The position numbers and the translations under genes were made by a program. Positions 6,573 through 7,812 of a DNA stretch of 7,812 nt are shown here, piece after piece. This stretch comes from Desulfobacterales bacterium. GTDB lineage: Bacteria; Desulfobacterota; Desulfobacteria; Desulfobacterales; SpSt-501. Within the stretch, counting starts at the first letter, position 1. The number at the start of each line of letters is the position of its first letter. The stretch spans positions 1-7,812 of the forward strand of contig JALOOS010000081.1 in assembly GCA_025454275.1 (NCBI GenBank). Direction: 5' to 3'. A model generated the notes under the pieces. The model saw only the letters and a list, made by a program, of their open reading frames with translations. It did not search any database and was not told where the DNA came from.

Positions 6573-7812
6573 TCAGGACGCAGATGCGCCGCTCACCGAG
6601 GAGGCAGCAATTTCCGTACCATGACCTGCGACGCGGCCGTCTCCGGAACGCAGCTCGCCCTGCTCGCGGTACTCTTTCAACTTGTTGCGCAGGGTGCGGA
6701 TGCTGATCCCCAGGAGTTCGGCGGCGCGCACGCGGTTGTTACGGACCTCGTTCAGCGTGCCCATGATGAGCTGGCGCTCCATTTCCGAGACCGTGGTCCC
6801 GACGCGAAGCGGACCGCCGCCGACGGCCGTCCGCGCGCTCCCGGCGCCGGGCGACAGCTGCAGGTGGTGGGGCTGAATCGTATCCCCTTCGGTCAGCAGC
6901 ACCGCGCGCTCCACCGCGTTTTCGAGCTCGCGTACGTTGCCCTTCCAGCAGTTGCGGCTCAGCAGCTCCAGTGCTTCCGCCGAGAAGCGGGCGACCGACC
7001 GGCCCGCCAGAGTGTTGAACTTCTCCAGGAAATGATGGGCGAGCAGCGGGATGTCCCCCAGCCGCTCGCGCAGCGGCGGGATCTTCAGGGAGACCACGTT
7101 GATGCGGTAGAAAAGATCCTCCCGGAAGCGGCCCTCGGCGACGGCGTCGGAGAGCTCCCGGTTGGTGACGGCGATCACCCGGGCCTCGACCGGAATCGGC
7201 CCCTCGCCGCCCACCCGGTCGATCTCGCGCTCCTGGAGCACCCGCAGGAGCTTGGCCTGCAGGGGAAGCGACATTTCGCCGATTTCATCGAGTACGATGC
7301 TGCCTTTGCGCGCCAGTTCGAACTTGCCCATCTTGCGGCTCACGGCGCCGGTAAAGGCCCCTTTTTCGTGTCCGAAGAGCTCGCTCTCCGCGAGGGTGTC
7401 GGGCAGGGCCGCGCAGTTGACGGCCACGTAAGGGGCCTCGGGGGCGAGCCCGTGCCGGTGCATATAGGCCGCCAGCAGCTCCTTGCCCGTGCCGCTCTCC
7501 CCGGTGATCAGCACGGTGGCCGTGCTGCGGGCCACCCGGCGCGCCGTGGCCAGCAACTCCAGCAGGCGCGGATCCTGGGTGATGAGGGTCTTGCGGTCCG
7601 CTCGAGCGTCTGACTCGCGCAGGCCCCCGCGGGCGGCCTGGGCCCCGGCCGGGCCCAGCAGCGCCTTGCGCACGCTGGCCGCAAGGACCTCTCGCGGGAC
7701 CGGTTTGAGCAGATAATCGCAGGCGCCGGCCTGGATGGCTGCGACCGCCTCCGGCACCGATCCGCCGGTGCTCGTCACGATGACCGGAAGCATCTGCTCC
7801 CGGCGCCGCAGG
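6573..7812 (-). CDS. NtrC-family sigma-54-dependent response regulator, probable flagellar activator (5' partial)
   Basis: This is a two-component response regulator that activates sigma-54 RNA polymerase. The reading frame stays open through the right edge, so the true start and the phosphorylated Asp lie outside; the Met at 7793 is internal. Counting from the first full codon in the window, residues 1-50 are the end of a receiver domain (Ser14 at the switch Ser/Thr position, Lys36 in the conserved LLKP motif). The AAA+ domain follows: Walker A GESGTGKE (104-111), the sigma-54-contacting GAFTGA loop (151-156), Walker B IVLDE (172-176), the FREDLFYR segment (229-236) and sensor II WKGNVREL (289-296). 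A Fis-type helix-turn-helix lies near 358-381, then a tail of about 30 residues rich in Gly, Ala and Ser. All key motifs are intact, so it should be an active ATPase. It stops 30 bases before flgB. FlrC/FleR-like regulators are commonly encoded beside flagellar genes, so a role in activating this operon is inferred; the exact orthologue cannot be named. Confidence 0.95.
   Translation of the reverse strand, partial: LRRREQMLPVIVTSTGGSVPEAVAAIQAGACDYLLKPVPREVLAASVRKALLGPAGAQAARGGLRESDARADRKTLITQDPRLLELLATARRVARSTATVLITGESGTGKELLAAYMHRHGLAPEAPYVAVNCAALPDTLAESELFGHEKGAFTGAVSRKMGKFELARKGSIVLDEIGEMSLPLQAKLLRVLQEREIDRVGGEGPIPVEARVIAVTNRELSDAVAEGRFREDLFYRINVVSLKIPPLRERLGDIPLLAHHFLEKFNTLAGRSVARFSAEALELLSRNCWKGNVRELENAVERAVLLTEGDTIQPHHLQLSPGAGSARTAVGGGPLRVGTTVSEMERQLIMGTLNEVRNNRVRAAELLGISIRTLRNKLKEYREQGELRSGDGRVAGHGTEIAASSVSGASAS
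6606..6621 (-). promoter_or_regulatory. Sigma-54 (-24/-12) promoter for the flgB-fliJ operon
   Basis: On the minus strand this reads TGGTACGGAAATTGCT. The known sigma-54 consensus is TGGCACG-N4-TTGCW, so there is one mismatch (T for C at the fourth base). The invariant GG (6620-6619) and GC (6608-6607) are separated by exactly 10 bases, as the family requires. The predicted transcription start is near 6595, giving a leader of about 53 bases before the chosen flgB ATG. The element lies wholly inside the 3' end of the upstream regulator gene, where it encodes part of its C-terminal tail (Gly-Thr-Glu-Ile-Ala). An adjacent sigma-54 activator gene makes the assignment more credible. I saw no convincing activator-binding site nearby. 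Confidence 0.8.

Noticed and set aside
6579..6588. CGCAGATGCG inverted repeat just downstream of the predicted transcription start, considered as an activator-binding site
   Set aside because: The arms are only four bases, there is no second copy, and I have no matching known operator.

Overview
The window is a single flagellar gene cluster, with every gene on the minus strand. It is very GC-rich, with a strong third-position G/C bias in the real genes. The gene order (NtrC-family sigma-54 activator, then flgB, flgC, fliE, fliF, fliG, fliH, fliI, fliJ) and a -24/-12 promoter in front of flgB suggest a GC-rich Gram-negative bacterium with a sigma-54-dependent flagellar cascade. My best guess is the former Deltaproteobacteria (Desulfobacterota or relatives). 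This is inferred from gene order and general look, not from a phylogenetic marker.

Reading along the minus strand, from high to low coordinates: 7812-6573 holds the 3' part of a response regulator (end of receiver, sigma-54 AAA+ domain, Fis-type HTH), cut by the right edge. A near-consensus sigma-54 promoter (6621-6606) lies inside its last codons. Next come the rod proteins flgB (6542-6120) and flgC (6120-5683), the adaptor fliE (5661-5359), the MS-ring fliF (5346-3745), the rotor/switch fliG (3709-2747), and the export ATPase complex fliH (2721-1999), fliI (2002-641) and fliJ (684-274). Junctions are tight: a TAATG overlap at flgB/flgC, an ATGA overlap at fliH/fliI, a longer out-of-frame overlap at fliI/fliJ, and gaps of 12-35 bases elsewhere. 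This supports one transcription unit with translational coupling.

The products act together. FliF is the membrane platform. FliG sits on its cytoplasmic face as part of the C-ring. FliE joins the ring to the rod, and FlgB and FlgC build the proximal rod. FliH, FliI and FliJ deliver and energise substrates for the type III export gate. The upstream regulator probably activates the sigma-54 promoter embedded in its own 3' end.

Positions 273-1 carry no gene I can support. They hold small inverted repeats, one of which looks like an intrinsic terminator reading rightward on the plus strand.

I did not find a new biological system. The points most worth a second look are the sigma-54 promoter inside the regulator gene, the odd fliI/fliJ junction (fliI overrun, fliJ without an ordinary start codon at its conserved N-terminus), and a shortened FliG in which the usual N-to-middle connecting segment is replaced by a Pro/Gly/Ala-rich linker.
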